Assembly (NCBI GenBank): GCA_958295915.1
Contig: OY282381.1
Span: forward strand, 1 to 64,000
From: an uncultured Caldilineaceae bacterium
Lineage (GTDB): Bacteria > Chloroflexota > Anaerolineae > Caldilineales > Caldilineaceae
DNA length: 64,000 nt
Reading direction: 5' to 3'
The notes beneath the pieces are model-generated. The model worked only from the letters and a program-made list of their open reading frames with translations, made no database searches and had not been told where the DNA came from. Position 1 is the first letter of the stretch. The number at the start of each line of letters is the position of its first letter. Positions 47,244 through 56,643 of this stretch are shown here, one piece after another. The position numbers and the translations under genes were made by a program.

Positions 47244-48284
47244 ATGACGGTTTCGACAGCATACACCCTCGATGACATGAAAGCCGGCGCAGAGATAGCG
47301 GTGAACATCTGCATGGCCGTGCAGCCCGGCGAACGGGTGCTCATTCTCGGCGACGAAGCGTCGACATTGATTAGCCAGGCATTGGCCAACGCAGCCAGCG
47401 CCATCGCCGCGCAAGTTGAAACGTTCACCTTGGAATCCTTCGGTCAACGTCCAATTACGACGATGCCCGACAATCTCCAGGCAGTGCTGGAGCGATTTCA
47501 ACCCCATGTGAGTTTCTATACCGCCAGCAGCCGGCCGGGTGAACTGAAATTTCGTCTGGACTATAGGCCGGCGGTGATGCGGGCAAATCCAGACGGCGCC
47601 CGGCACGGACACATGATTAACATCACGCCCCCGTTGATGACGCAAGGGATGCGGGTGGACTATCAGCGCATTTTCGACGTAACCATGCGGGTACATAAGA
47701 TTGTGCGCCGCGCCGCCGAAATCCGGGTCACGAATCCGAAAGGCACAGATTTTACGGCGACATTCAACCCGCATCGCAAGTGGATACCCTGCCACGGTCT
47801 GTATCATGAGCCGGGTACGTGGGGAAATCTTCCCGAGGGAGAGACCTTCACCTCGCCAGAAAACGCCAATGGTGTGTTGGTAGTGGACGAATTAGGCGAT
47901 TATTTCAGTGAGCGCTACGGTATTCTCAATACCCCTGTCACATTTGTCGTCGAAGATGGGTGGGTGCGCGCGGTACGCTGCCAGGATACAGCCCTGGAAA
48001 AGGATGTCCAATCCTACATTTTCGGTGCGGAAAACGCAGATCGGGTCGGAGAATTCGCCATCGGCACCAACATCGCATTGACTGGCCTGGTCGGCAACCT
48101 TTTGCAGGACGAGAAATTTCCTGGTGTCCACGTGGCCTTTGGCGACCCCTATGGAAAACAGACCGGCGCCGATTGGAAATCCGATCATCACATAGATGTG
48201 ATTCCGACACAATGCACGATCGATGTCGATGCCAGACGGATTATGGTTGATGGAAAATTTGTTGTTGGGATTGTAGATTTGTGA
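47244..48284 (+). CDS. M29-like aminopeptidase (aminopeptidase T family)
   Basis: A 346-residue protein resembling the COG2309 aminopeptidases. Recognisable parts are VQPGERVLILGDE, GTWGNLPEGETFTSPENANG then VLVVD, GEFAIGTN, LQDEKFPGVHVAFGDPYG and WKSDHHIDVI, which hold the acidic and His residues expected for the two-metal centre. The family cleaves N-terminal residues from peptides. It is shorter than the typical 370-410 residues, and the N-terminal half is divergent, so substrate and even activity are uncertain. AAGGAGG lies about eleven bases before the ATG, 28 bp after the K+ transporter gene. Confidence 0.75.
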   Translation: MTVSTAYTLDDMKAGAEIAVNICMAVQPGERVLILGDEASTLISQALANAASAIAAQVETFTLESFGQRPITTMPDNLQAVLERFQPHVSFYTASSRPGELKFRLDYRPAVMRANPDGARHGHMINITPPLMTQGMRVDYQRIFDVTMRVHKIVRRAAEIRVTNPKGTDFTATFNPHRKWIPCHGLYHEPGTWGNLPEGETFTSPENANGVLVVDELGDYFSERYGILNTPVTFVVEDGWVRAVRCQDTALEKDVQSYIFGAENADRVGEFAIGTNIALTGLVGNLLQDEKFPGVHVAFGDPYGKQTGADWKSDHHIDVIPTQCTIDVDARRIMVDGKFVVGIVDL

Positions 48285-48363
48285 TGTGTATGGGGTAGTC
48301 TGTGTATGACTATGCGAAATAATTCATCAAAATTAAACATGTAAATTTACAACGATCCAACCT

Positions 48364-49401
48364 TTAGCCATCAGCATTGAAGGTCGTTATACGCGGGCGG
48401 AAGGCACGATCGAACGCTTCCAATTTCTCCTTGAACCAAGTGTGCTGCTCCGCCCACTGCGCCCGGTTCGTCGGATCAGCATTGTATCTGCGTAGCATCA
48501 CCTGGCCCTGCTTGTGTTCCGGCAGCTCGCGCCACTCCAGCGCATCTCCGATCTCAGACCCTATCTCCCCGCGTTGCTGGTATAGCGTATGATAAGAAAC
48601 ATCGGCATCCCCCTCACGTATGATCAGTTGCACGCCAATCCCGCCCTCGCGCATGTTATTGAAGGCGGTCATACGTAGACGCCAATGGCCCACATCAAAG
48701 TTCATCCAGTTCTGCGAACGCGGTGTGCCCGGTCGAATGAAACTGCCGCTGCTCTCCAGATAGTGCCGCAGCGATTGCCAGTATTCCTTCTGCAATTCAT
48801 TCTCCACAAGCTGATATTCCTTCTGTAAGTCATTCTCCACAAGTTGCAACTGATCTTCCATTTTTTCCGGGGTCGCGCCCGCGACCGTGTCGCTGGCAAT
48901 ATCTTTTTCTGGCGCGGCTCTCTCCCGCCAGCCGTTGGGCTTGCTGACAAGATGGAATTTGGGGGCCAGCGGCGAATCGGCGATGCGCCACAGCTCTACT
49001 TCCAAACCGAAAAAATTTATGCTATCCCTTGTGATCTCATTCAGCCAGTTGAGCGTATTGCGATCCTCCTGCGTGAACTGGGCCGCCACCCACACCATTG
49101 TCACCGCCTTCAGATCCGCCGCATAGGCCAACAGTTGGCCCAGATGACTCTGATCTGTGTGCTCCAACTGGTTTTCGATCACCACATAGCTGCCATTCCC
49201 TCGCTCCCGACAGACGACACCCCCTCGATAGGGCGTCACCCAGCCATCCATGTTTTCCAGCTCCAATTCCAAATTGAGCGCTTCACCCAGCATCGCCAGA
49301 CTCTCGCTCCGCGCCATCCACGACGCAAAGTCATTGTCTTCGCTCACCCACACCGTGCGCAGCTCCACCTGTTCCAGACGGCCAAAGTCAAACTGTATCA
49401 T
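48364..49401 (-). CDS. DUF4268 protein with nuclease-like N-terminal domain
   Basis: A 345-residue protein. The N-terminal 150 residues contain VVIENQLEHTDQSHLGQLLA, the core of a predicted PD-(D/E)XK nuclease-like domain in DUF4268 proteins; the C-terminal third (YWQSLRHYLE...NWMNFDVGHWRLRMTAFNN) is the DUF4268 part. These proteins often occur near mobile or restriction loci, function unproven. The linker holds an exact 11-residue near-duplication (QLVENDLQKEY / QLVENELQKEY) from a 33-bp tandem repeat. AGGAGG is about ten bases before the ATG. It is convergent with the aminopeptidase gene and followed on the other side by a tRNA. Confidence 0.82.
   Translation of the reverse strand: MIQFDFGRLEQVELRTVWVSEDNDFASWMARSESLAMLGEALNLELELENMDGWVTPYRGGVVCRERGNGSYVVIENQLEHTDQSHLGQLLAYAADLKAVTMVWVAAQFTQEDRNTLNWLNEITRDSINFFGLEVELWRIADSPLAPKFHLVSKPNGWRERAAPEKDIASDTVAGATPEKMEDQLQLVENDLQKEYQLVENELQKEYWQSLRHYLESSGSFIRPGTPRSQNWMNFDVGHWRLRMTAFNNMREGGIGVQLIIREGDADVSYHTLYQQRGEIGSEIGDALEWRELPEHKQGQVMLRRYNADPTNRAQWAEQHTWFKEKLEAFDRAFRPRITTFNADG
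48782..48847 (-). repeat. 33-bp tandem duplication in DUF4268 gene
   Basis: Two adjacent 33-bp units with a few substitutions encode QLVENxLQKEY twice, apparently extending a helical linker. Confidence 0.75.
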
Positions 49402-49700
49402 CCGATTGTTCCCTCCTTTTGCATAAAAGGTGTATTAAGCCGCACCCAGAACTCGCTGTCCCGACCACCTGTGGCGCCCGAAGATAGAGATTCTGCGTGA
49501 ATGGTATAAAAAGCATTAAGGGGCTGTTGCCTGATAAACGTTTTACCTAATTTGAGGATTTAACGCAAGCTGCGATCATTCACAGTTGACAATACTACGC
49601 TGCATCCGTATGATGTATTATACTGTGTTCATATTATAGAGTACCAATAGCTATATGGTACAATTGTGAGTCACAGAGTGAAAAAAGGTTTGATTCTTAT
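49402..49700. other. Divergent intergenic region (299 bp) before tRNA-Gly
   Basis: Apart from the Shine-Dalgarno of the DUF4268 gene at its left end and the tRNA promoter at 49586-49614, it is AT-rich and I see no gene or repeat in it. Confidence 0.6.
49586..49614 (+). promoter_or_regulatory. Sigma70-type promoter for tRNA-Gly
   Basis: TTGACA (49586-49591), 17-bp spacer, TATGAT (49609-49614). Start near 49621, giving an 80-base leader before the tRNA. Confidence 0.6.
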
Positions 49701-49772
49701 GCGGGCGTAGTTCAGTGGTAGAACGTCAGCTTCCCAAGCTGAATGTCGACGGTTCGAGTCCGTTCGCCCGCT
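49701..49772 (+). tRNA. tRNA-Gly (anticodon CCC)
   Basis: A complete cloverleaf: acceptor GCGGGCG pairs with CGCCCGC (49765-49771), discriminator T; D-arm GTTC/GAAC; anticodon stem TCAGC/GCTGA with loop TTCCCAA, giving anticodon CCC that reads GGG; T-arm GACGG/CCGTT around TTCGAGT. CCA is not encoded. Followed by a strong terminator. Confidence 0.96.
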
Positions 49773-49796
49773 TACATTGCTTACATTGTAAATGAG

Positions 49797-49840
49797 ACCT
49801 CCTGATACCACCAGATACAGTGGTTCAGGAGGTTTTTCTT
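49797..49840 (+). terminator. Rho-independent terminator after tRNA-Gly
   Basis: ACCTCCTGATACCAC pairs with GTGGTTCAGGAGGT (one bulged base) around a short loop, followed directly by TTTTTCTTT. Confidence 0.9.
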
Positions 49841-50214
49841 TACGCATCAAAACAGGTCGCTTTCTTGCGCGCGAACCCGCAGATCGCCCTGGCCAGCCAT
49901 AATCCAGAGCTGATCCGGCGCCGATTCCGTATACCGTATACATGCACACACCTTAACGCGATGGCCACCCCTCGTCAATCCATATCTTTTATCCCGCGCT
50001 TGACGCCAAACATGCAAACCAGTATCCTTATAGATGATTCTGAGCAGTTTTGCTTCCAGCGCGTTGCAACGACAATTTGAAAGGACCAATCACCTGACTG
50101 CCTACGCGGAGCGGTCATCGAAGGCGGCATCAACTATGACTCAACTATGACACTGCCAACATCACCTCTCCACCTACAGAGTTCAGGCCCTTCGCCCCAT
50201 TGAGCGCTTCATCC
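49841..50214. other. Intergenic region (374 bp) before the SLC13 gene
   Basis: No gene seen. A possible promoter is TTGACG (50000-50005), 17 bp, TATCCT (50023-50028). A short direct repeat CAACTATGAC occurs twice at about 50130-50150. No member of the main repeat families is present. Confidence 0.45.
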
Positions 50215-52146
50215 ATGACAGCCGAAATGATCGTGCTCGTTGTCATTCTTGTGGTAGCGACGTTTCTTTATTTCAGCGACTGGTTGGCGACGGAGACGAC
50301 CTCAGCTCTCGTCATCGCCGCTTTGGCCCTGACCGGTATTTTGAATACAAGCGAGGCTCTCTCCGGCTTCGCCAGCACAGCCACGCTTACAGTTGGCGCA
50401 ATGTTCGTGGTCAGCGGCGGACTGCTGCGCACCGGCGCATTGGAAATCGTTACCATCGGACTAGCGCGCTTCTCCGGAGGCAGCCCCCGCCGGCTGCTGA
50501 TTCTGTTAGGCTGTATCATCCCTTTGGCAAGCGCCATTATGAACAATACGCCCGTCGTAGTCATGATGATACCGGTGGTCCTCTCACTCAGCCAGCGCTT
50601 TCGTATCCAACCTTCCAAGTTGCTGATTCCTCTGAGCTACTTTGCGGTCCTCGGCGGCACCATCACCCTATTGGGCACCAGCACGAATATTCTGGTCGAT
50701 GATCTATACCGAGCAGCGGGCGGCCCTGGTTTCAATCTGCTGACATTTACGCCTCTGGGGCTGATCTTTACAGTTGCAGGCGGGATCTTTGTGGTTGTCA
50801 CCAGCCAGAAGCTGCTGCCGGAGCGTTCACCCTTGGCCGGACTCGGCGATGGCCGCTACCAGCGCACCCCCTTTATCGCCGAATTGACCGTGGAAAAAAT
50901 GAGTCCGCTGCTCGGTCAGACAATTGGGAATGTATTCAACGACGCAACGGGTTTCCAACTCCCCCGGCGCAGGTCAGAGCGTCACCACCGGCGTGTATCC
51001 CACACCAGAGGCTCACGACAAGCCAATGAGACAATCGAGTTGCTGGAACTTCTGCGCGACGGGAAACCCTACCGCTCGAGACGTCCAAGCGCCTCCCGAT
51101 TTTCGAGGATTGGACAGTTCGAGCCAGACAAGGCACAGTCACTACGCATCCAGGAAGATGATGTCCTGGTAATCTGCGGAGCGCCCCCGTTGATTGCCCG
51201 CTTCATCGAAACACACTCGGCTTTCCGACCAGGGTTTGGGCAAGCAGATGCGCCTGCCCAAACCGACAAAGCCACCAGGAATCTCCCCGCCCCCAGACTC
51301 GTCGAAGCGGTCATCTTGCCAGACTCCCTTGCCACCGGCAGACGGCTGGCCCAACTGGAATTCGAAGACAAGTACAATGTACACGTGTTCGGTCTACAGC
51401 GACGAGATGGTCATCGCCGCATCGGATTGCGGCAGGCGCGCTTGCAAAGTGGCGACGTACTGCTCCTGCAAGGCGAACGATCAGGCCTGCAGACGGTGAG
51501 CGAACTGTTCAAACTCCTGTTGGTAGAAGGAGTGGAAGGCGCAATCGTCAGAAGGGCAAAGAACCGGCTGGCATTGTTGATCATGGGCGGCGTCATCCTG
51601 CTCGCCAGCCTGACTGATATTCCCATTGTCATTCTGGCACTGAGCGGCGCGGCCTTAATGGTTGTTACCCGCTGTCTACGCACAGACGAAGCGATGTCCT
51701 CCCTCGATGGGGCTACACTGCTGCTTTTGGCCGGCACAATCCCATTAGGCATTGCCCTCGAGACAACGGGGCTGGCTCAACTGCTTGTGGATCAACTGAT
51801 TCTGCTTGCCGGCCAAGCCAACCCGCTACTATTGCTGTCACTGTTCTACTTGTTCACCAGTCTGCTCACGCAGCTTATCAGCAACAATGCCGTCGCCGTG
51901 CTCCTCACACCGATCGCCCTCTCTTTGGCGACCAGCTTGCACGTGAATCCCCAGCCACTGCTGATGACGATCGCCTTCGGCGCGTCAGCCAGTTTTATGA
52001 CGCCCATGGGCTACCAGACAAATGCAATCGTCAGGGGAGCGGGAGGGTACACCTTTGCCGACTACTTGCGCATTGGAATCCCTCTGACGCTTATTATGTG
52101 GCTGCTGGCAACAGTTCTGATTCCGTTGTTTTGGCCTTTGTTTTGA
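50215..52146 (+). CDS. SLC13 family permease with TrkA-C-like central domains
   Basis: About 643 residues. Two membrane halves flank a hydrophilic central region of roughly 200 residues. Family motifs are SAIMNNTPVVVMMIPVVLSL and GGTITLLGTSTNILVDD in the first half and LISNNAVAVLLTPIALSLA with MTPMGYQTNAIVRGAGGY in the second, which hold the Asn/Thr residues that bind Na+ and substrate carboxylates. Members move dicarboxylates, citrate or sulfate. The central region ends with recognisable RCK_C segments (ALRIQEDD-like, RQARLQSGDVLLLQG), but 50945-51130 is unusually Arg-rich. ATG 50215 is chosen over TTG 50200. It precedes a sugar-acid cluster, so it may import an organic acid. Confidence 0.88.
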   Translation: MTAEMIVLVVILVVATFLYFSDWLATETTSALVIAALALTGILNTSEALSGFASTATLTVGAMFVVSGGLLRTGALEIVTIGLARFSGGSPRRLLILLGCIIPLASAIMNNTPVVVMMIPVVLSLSQRFRIQPSKLLIPLSYFAVLGGTITLLGTSTNILVDDLYRAAGGPGFNLLTFTPLGLIFTVAGGIFVVVTSQKLLPERSPLAGLGDGRYQRTPFIAELTVEKMSPLLGQTIGNVFNDATGFQLPRRRSERHHRRVSHTRGSRQANETIELLELLRDGKPYRSRRPSASRFSRIGQFEPDKAQSLRIQEDDVLVICGAPPLIARFIETHSAFRPGFGQADAPAQTDKATRNLPAPRLVEAVILPDSLATGRRLAQLEFEDKYNVHVFGLQRRDGHRRIGLRQARLQSGDVLLLQGERSGLQTVSELFKLLLVEGVEGAIVRRAKNRLALLIMGGVILLASLTDIPIVILALSGAALMVVTRCLRTDEAMSSLDGATLLLLAGTIPLGIALETTGLAQLLVDQLILLAGQANPLLLLSLFYLFTSLLTQLISNNAVAVLLTPIALSLATSLHVNPQPLLMTIAFGASASFMTPMGYQTNAIVRGAGGYTFADYLRIGIPLTLIMWLLATVLIPLFWPLF

Positions 52147-52229
52147 TGAGAAAAGTTGAGATTTTTTTGACTACACGAAAAAATCTGCGTGACTCTACGC
52201 GCTGAACAACCCCAAAAGGAGAAATTTTC

Positions 52230-53231
52230 ATGACCACTGCATCCACGCCATCTGAATCCCTGAATCACCGTCCAGAGGATTGGCAACAAGGAATCGTCCG
52301 CTATCCCGACCCAGCCATTGAGGCGCTTGACAAACGCTTCATCAGCTATAGACATGGCAATGCCGCTGTCGAACGTCTGTTCACTGGCTGTCGCTGGGCC
52401 GAAGGGCCCGTCTGGTTCGGGGACGCCCGCTGCCTGATCTGGAGCGATATTCCCAACAACCGCATGTTGCGTTGGAATGAAGAGAGCGGCGCCGTCAGCG
52501 TCTTCCGCAGCCTATCCCACAATAGCAATGGCAACACGCGGGACCGCCAAGGACGACTCGTTACCTGCGAACATAGCAGCCGCCGGGTCACGCGCACAGA
52601 GCACGATGGCTCAATCACCGTCCTGATGGATAGCTATGGCGGCAAGCGCCTCAACGCGCCCAACGATGTCGTTGTCCACTCAGACGGAAGCATTTGGTTT
52701 ACGGACCCCGGATACGGTATTCTGTTGAACTACGAAGGCCAGCGCGCAGAAGCGGAGCTTCCCAACCGAGTCTACCGATTAGAACCGGAATCGGGCGCGG
52801 TCACAGTTGTGGCCGACGACTTCCTGCGGCCCAATGGCCTCTGTTTTTCGCCCGATGAAAGCTTGCTCTACATCGTCGATACCGGACGCTCCCACGACCC
52901 AGACGGTCCTTCCCATATCCGTGTCTTCAATGTGACAGACGACAATCGACTACGGAGTGGCCGGGTCTTTGTGGACATGGGCGTCGGCGGCGCCGACGGC
53001 ATACGCTGCGACGAGGACGGCAACCTGTGGGCGGCTGCCGGCTGGGGCGGCCCTGGCTATGACGGCGTCCACTGCTACGCGCCCGACGGCGCCCGCATCG
53101 GCCAGATTCATCTACCGGAAGTCTGCGCCAATCTCTGTTTCGGTGGCGTTAAGAAGAATCGGCTTTTTATGGCCGCCAGCCAATCGATCTATTCGGTATA
53201 CGTGGAGACAGTCGGCGCGCAGAAGCCGTGA
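52230..53231 (+). CDS. SMP-30/gluconolactonase/LRE family protein
   Basis: A 333-residue six-bladed propeller. Metal-site motifs are WAEGPVWFGD (Glu58), NSNGNTRDRQGRLVTCEH, RLNAPNDVVVHSDGSIWFTD and RPNGLCFSPDESLLYIVDTG. The family opens sugar lactones such as gluconolactone or xylonolactone with a divalent metal. AAAAGGAG lies eight bases or so before the ATG. It leads a cluster with a small protein, a uronate-dehydrogenase-like gene (opposite strand) and a YjhG/YagF dehydratase, matching an oxidative sugar-acid route. A paralogue is at 62025. Confidence 0.9.
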   Translation: MTTASTPSESLNHRPEDWQQGIVRYPDPAIEALDKRFISYRHGNAAVERLFTGCRWAEGPVWFGDARCLIWSDIPNNRMLRWNEESGAVSVFRSLSHNSNGNTRDRQGRLVTCEHSSRRVTRTEHDGSITVLMDSYGGKRLNAPNDVVVHSDGSIWFTDPGYGILLNYEGQRAEAELPNRVYRLEPESGAVTVVADDFLRPNGLCFSPDESLLYIVDTGRSHDPDGPSHIRVFNVTDDNRLRSGRVFVDMGVGGADGIRCDEDGNLWAAAGWGGPGYDGVHCYAPDGARIGQIHLPEVCANLCFGGVKKNRLFMAASQSIYSVYVETVGAQKP

Positions 53232-53276
53232 GAAGAGAACATCTCTATGAAAAATGGAGAGAAGGAGCTAAATCAA

Positions 53277-53498
53277 ATGCCGTACAACATTCACTCAACG
53301 TTGCGTGAGCTTCTCACCGACGAACAGGCCAAAGCCATCCTGGAAAGACACTTGCCCGGCTCCTCTTCCCATCCGGATCTGCCAATGGCCCTGCAGATGA
53401 CCTTGCAGCAAATTTCCTACTACCCAGAGGCGATTCAGGCGGGACTTACCCAGGAAACGTTACAGACGATCGACACAGAGTTAAGGAATATTCGCTAA
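53277..53498 (+). CDS. Small conserved protein related to C-terminal tails of glycan-processing enzymes
   Basis: About 73 residues, helical: MPYNIHSTLRELLTDEQAKA, ILERHLPG, then SHPDLPMALQMTLQQISYYP and LTQETLQTIDTELRNI. Similar short helical modules (LxELLxDxxAxxILxxHLPG) occur at the C-terminus of some glycoside hydrolases and esterases, but here it stands alone. Function unknown. ATG 53277 is preferred because AAGGAG lies about nine bases upstream; ATG 53247 is possible. It follows the lactonase gene by 45 bp. Confidence 0.7.
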   Translation: MPYNIHSTLRELLTDEQAKAILERHLPGSSSHPDLPMALQMTLQQISYYPEAIQAGLTQETLQTIDTELRNIR

Positions 53499-53535
53499 TG
53501 CGCACCCAGCGCCTGACGCCACCCGCGACAGGCAT

Positions 53536-54273
53536 TTAACCATTGCCGCGTTTGCGCGCCATTTCGAACGAATCATCCTGGGGCGTGTAGTCCAGAATCG
53601 CCTTTGTGTCGGTCATGTCCAGCCGTTTGTAACGATTGTCCGACAGCCCGTGGAAGTTGCCGAAGAGCAGATCGTCGTCAGCGTCGATTGCCGCAGCGAT
53701 CAAGCGCGCAGTATCGTCCAGGGTCTGGATAATGTCGATATATTCGTGATCCAGGTGGATCCATTCCGAGTCCCTGGCCTGAACAGCCCCAAAACGCAAG
53801 CACAGACAGGAGAGGCGATGGGTGGCCGAATAGTAGCGCGCCAACGCCTCGCCCCAACATTTGGTCGCGCCATACAGGTTGACAGGAAAGACCGGCAGAT
53901 TGGTATGCACCTGCTTTTCCGGCGGATAGCCGAAAACAGCGTTGATGCTGCTGGCGTAGACCACGCGACGGCATCCGGCCTGACAGGCTGCTTCAAACAC
54001 ATTGTAGGTAGCAATCACATTGTTGGGCAGCAGACTTTCCCACGTGGCATCCATATTGGGATCGGCGCCCAGATGGATGACTGTGTCGACACCATCAAAG
54101 AGGGAACGAATGGCGTCAAAGTCGCTTAAATCTGCCTGGAAAAACGGAACGCCTCTCGTATCCGTCGGCTCGACGATATCCGTGAGGAGGAAATCATACC
54201 TGTCGGCGTAGACGCTGTGGAAAAAACCGCCGATTTTACCGGCTGCGCCGGTGAGTAATAGTGCGCGAGTCAT
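53536..54273 (-). CDS. NAD-dependent epimerase/dehydratase family protein, uronate dehydrogenase-like
   Basis: About 245 residues, an extended-type Rossmann enzyme with GAAGKIG (Gly9 to Gly15), catalytic Tyr134 and Lys138 in NLYGATKCWGEAL, and Ser in YASSINAVFG. The stretch IHLGADPNMDATWESLLPNN recalls uronate dehydrogenase, which oxidises glucuronate or galacturonate to aldarolactones. ATG 54273 has GAGG seven or eight bases upstream; the frame extends to 54309. It is convergent with the lactonase and divergent from the dehydratase gene. The exact substrate is inferred from context. Confidence 0.82.
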   Translation of the reverse strand: MTRALLLTGAAGKIGGFFHSVYADRYDFLLTDIVEPTDTRGVPFFQADLSDFDAIRSLFDGVDTVIHLGADPNMDATWESLLPNNVIATYNVFEAACQAGCRRVVYASSINAVFGYPPEKQVHTNLPVFPVNLYGATKCWGEALARYYSATHRLSCLCLRFGAVQARDSEWIHLDHEYIDIIQTLDDTARLIAAAIDADDDLLFGNFHGLSDNRYKRLDMTDTKAILDYTPQDDSFEMARKRGNG

Positions 54274-54386
54274 AGATAACCTCATACGTTGCGGTTTGCG
54301 AGCAGCCAACTGCTCACCTGCCGTTCCTGAACGCAGTCGCCCTTGTTATTACCTCTGACATCTACAACGCAATGCCGCTATGACGC

Positions 54387-54463
54387 AAAGAAAAACCGGG
54401 GGTTCATTGCGCCTTTGCAACTCTGCGTCTTTGCGTTAATAAAAAGAAAAACCGGGGGTTCAT
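54387..54463. repeat. 21-bp direct repeat flanking a TTTGCG-rich spacer
   Basis: AAAGAAAAACCGGGGGTTCA followed by T occurs at 54387-54407 and 54443-54463. The 35 bases between hold GCGCCTTTGC and TCTGCGTCTTTGCGTT, a motif common in dispersed intergenic repeats. It lies in the divergent region between the epimerase and dehydratase genes. Confidence 0.8.
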
Positions 54464-54567
54464 CTCGACGCTTGTCCATCTTACCTGCCCATGCTATAAA
54501 GAACAAGCGAAAGGGCGTGAAAATGTGAGATATTCAACAGGAGTTTTCTCCACAAAGGATAATGAAA

Positions 54568-56610
54568 ATGGCCGCAAAATCTTCCCAAGCGAAAGGGCCT
54601 GCTATGTCCGCAGAATGGCGCTCAGCCCCTACCGACAGCCAGATCCCTGTAGACAACGACGACCCCAGTCTTTTCGATGTACAAACAAATGCCCCCGGAC
54701 CCACAGGCGCCTTGCCCCTGGATGAAGAATTTCTGCGCAACGCGCCCAGCGGAGATATCTTCGGCCTGAGCCAAGACGCGGGCATGGGCTGGAGCCCCCG
54801 TCGCCTGCGCAACCCGGAATTTCTGATCCTCAGCACCCAAGGCGGCATCCGCGCGCCAGATGGCACGCCCATCGCGCTGGGCTATCACACCGGCCACTGG
54901 GAGGTCGGGTTGCTGATGGAGGCTGCGGCAGAAACGCTCAAGGAGTTGGGCATGGTACCCTTCGCCGGCTTCGTCACCGACCCCTGCGATGGCCGCTCCC
55001 AAGGAACGCCGGGCATGATGGACTCGCTGCCCTACCGCAACGACGCGGCCATCGTCCTGCGTCGGTTGATCCGTTCACTACCGACACGAAAGGGCGTGAT
55101 GGGCATCGCCACCTGTGACAAGGGGCTGCCAGCCATGATGGTCGCCTTGGCCGCCCAGCGGGCGTTGCCGGCGCTCCTCGTGCCGGGTGGCGTAACCCTC
55201 CCCCCCACGTACGGTGAAGACGCGGGCAAAGTGCAGACCGTCGGCGCGCGCTTTTCCCACGGGGAGATCACGATGGAAGAAGCCGCGGAGTTGGGCTGCC
55301 GGGCCTGCGCCACCCCCGGAGGCGGCTGTCAATTCTTGGGCACCGCGGCCACATCCCAGGTAGTGGCGGAAGCCTTGGGCCTCACGCTCATGCATGCTGC
55401 TCTGGCGCCTTCCGGTCAGCCTATTTGGTTGGATATGGCAAAGCGTTCAGCGCGGGCCTTGATTTCACTACACGAAAACAAACTCACGTCCGCCGACATT
55501 CTGACAGCAGACGCCCTGCATAACGCAATGGTTGTTCACGCAGCCTTCGGCGGCTCGACGAATCTGCTACTCCATATCCCCGCTGTGGCCCACGCTGCCG
55601 GCCTGCCTCGCCCCACAGTCGCCGACTGGCAGCAGGTGAATGCAGATGTGCCGCGGCTGGTGGATGTACTGCCCAACGGCCCGCAGGGCCATCCAACTGT
55701 TCAGGCCTTCCTGGCAGGCGGCGTGCCAGAGGTGATGCTCCACCTGCGGGATCTGAACCTGCTTCGACTGAACGCGCGAACGGTTCATGGCCAGAGGCTG
55801 GATGATCTGCTGAACGAGTGGCTGGGCAGTGAACGCCGCAAGCGTCTGCGCGAGCGACTTTACGCCGCTGATGGCGTCGATCCGGACGATGTGATCATGG
55901 ACCCGAAAACCGCCTCCGCACGCGGGCTGACCAGTACCGTCACCTTCCCAACGGGCAATCTGGCCCCCCAAGGATCGGTCATCAAGAGCACAGCTATCGA
56001 CCCGTCGGTGGTGGATACGGACGGAATATACCGCAAGACCGGCCCGGCCCGCGTCTTTGTGAGCGAGCGCGAGGCCATCGCCGCCATCAAAGGCAATCAC
56101 GAAAAGCCGGTGCAGGCCGGAGACATTCTGGCGCTGATCGGCCGGGGCCCTATGGGCAGCGGCATGGAGGAGACCTATCAGATCACGTCGGCCCTGCGCT
56201 ATCTGCCCTTTGGCAAGCAGGTGGCGCTTATCACCGACGCCCGTTTTTCCGGCGTCAGTACCGGAGCCTGCATCGGGCACATCGGCCCGGAGGCACTGGC
56301 GGGCGGCCCCATCGGCCGCGTGCGTGAAGGGGATACAATCCAGATCGAAGTGGACACCGTACACCTGCGTGGCAGTCTCAATCTTGTCGGCTACGACGGA
56401 CAAACATATGACCCGGAGGCAGGCGCGGCGTTGCTGGCGAACCGGCCTCTCCACCCGGATCTGACGGGTGACCCGCGTCTGCCCGGCGATACCCGACTGT
56501 GGGCGGCGTTGCAGGCGGTCAGCGGCGGCACGTGGGGCGGCTGCGTCTACGACACGGAGCGAATTCTGGAGGTGCTGGAGGCAGGCGAAAAGGCGCTGTC
56601 CCCTGGGTAA
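54568..56610 (+). CDS. IlvD/Edd family dehydratase, YjhG/YagF (D-xylonate dehydratase) type
   Basis: About 680 residues, the length of the YjhG/YagF subgroup. Iron-sulfur cluster cysteines are in [33 protein letters not shown] and [18 protein letters not shown]; the C-terminal half has [20 protein letters not shown] and [21 protein letters not shown]. coli YjhG and YagF convert D-xylonate to 2-keto-3-deoxy-xylonate. AAAGGA ends eight bases before ATG 54568; ATG 54562 is the alternative. It fits with the lactonase and dehydrogenase next door in a non-phosphorylating sugar-acid route; an aldolase or further dehydrogenase is not in view. Confidence 0.92.
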   Translation: MAAKSSQAKGPAMSAEWRSAPTDSQIPVDNDDPSLFDVQTNAPGPTGALPLDEEFLRNAPSGDIFGLSQDAGMGWSPRRLRNPEFLILSTQGGIRAPDGTPIALGYHTGHWEVGLLMEAAAETLKELGMVPFAGFVTDPCDGRSQGTPGMMDSLPYRNDAAIVLRRLIRSLPTRKGVMGIATCDKGLPAMMVALAAQRALPALLVPGGVTLPPTYGEDAGKVQTVGARFSHGEITMEEAAELGCRACATPGGGCQFLGTAATSQVVAEALGLTLMHAALAPSGQPIWLDMAKRSARALISLHENKLTSADILTADALHNAMVVHAAFGGSTNLLLHIPAVAHAAGLPRPTVADWQQVNADVPRLVDVLPNGPQGHPTVQAFLAGGVPEVMLHLRDLNLLRLNARTVHGQRLDDLLNEWLGSERRKRLRERLYAADGVDPDDVIMDPKTASARGLTSTVTFPTGNLAPQGSVIKSTAIDPSVVDTDGIYRKTGPARVFVSEREAIAAIKGNHEKPVQAGDILALIGRGPMGSGMEETYQITSALRYLPFGKQVALITDARFSGVSTGACIGHIGPEALAGGPIGRVREGDTIQIEVDTVHLRGSLNLVGYDGQTYDPEAGAALLANRPLHPDLTGDPRLPGDTRLWAALQAVSGGTWGGCVYDTERILEVLEAGEKALSPG

Positions 56611-56625
56611 AGAAGCCGCAGAGCC

Positions 56626-56643
56626 GGGCGCTGCCCCTACGGA
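56626..56643. repeat. GTAGGGGC hairpin repeat, half copy 7
   Basis: GGGCGCTGCCCCTACGGATC, one arm plus the CCTAC end, in the short gap between convergent genes; the right end overlaps the NUDIX stop region. Confidence 0.4.

Noticed and set aside
49841..50100. Small frames after the tRNA terminator
   Set aside because: No Shine-Dalgarno, no family features and mixed composition; treated as intergenic.
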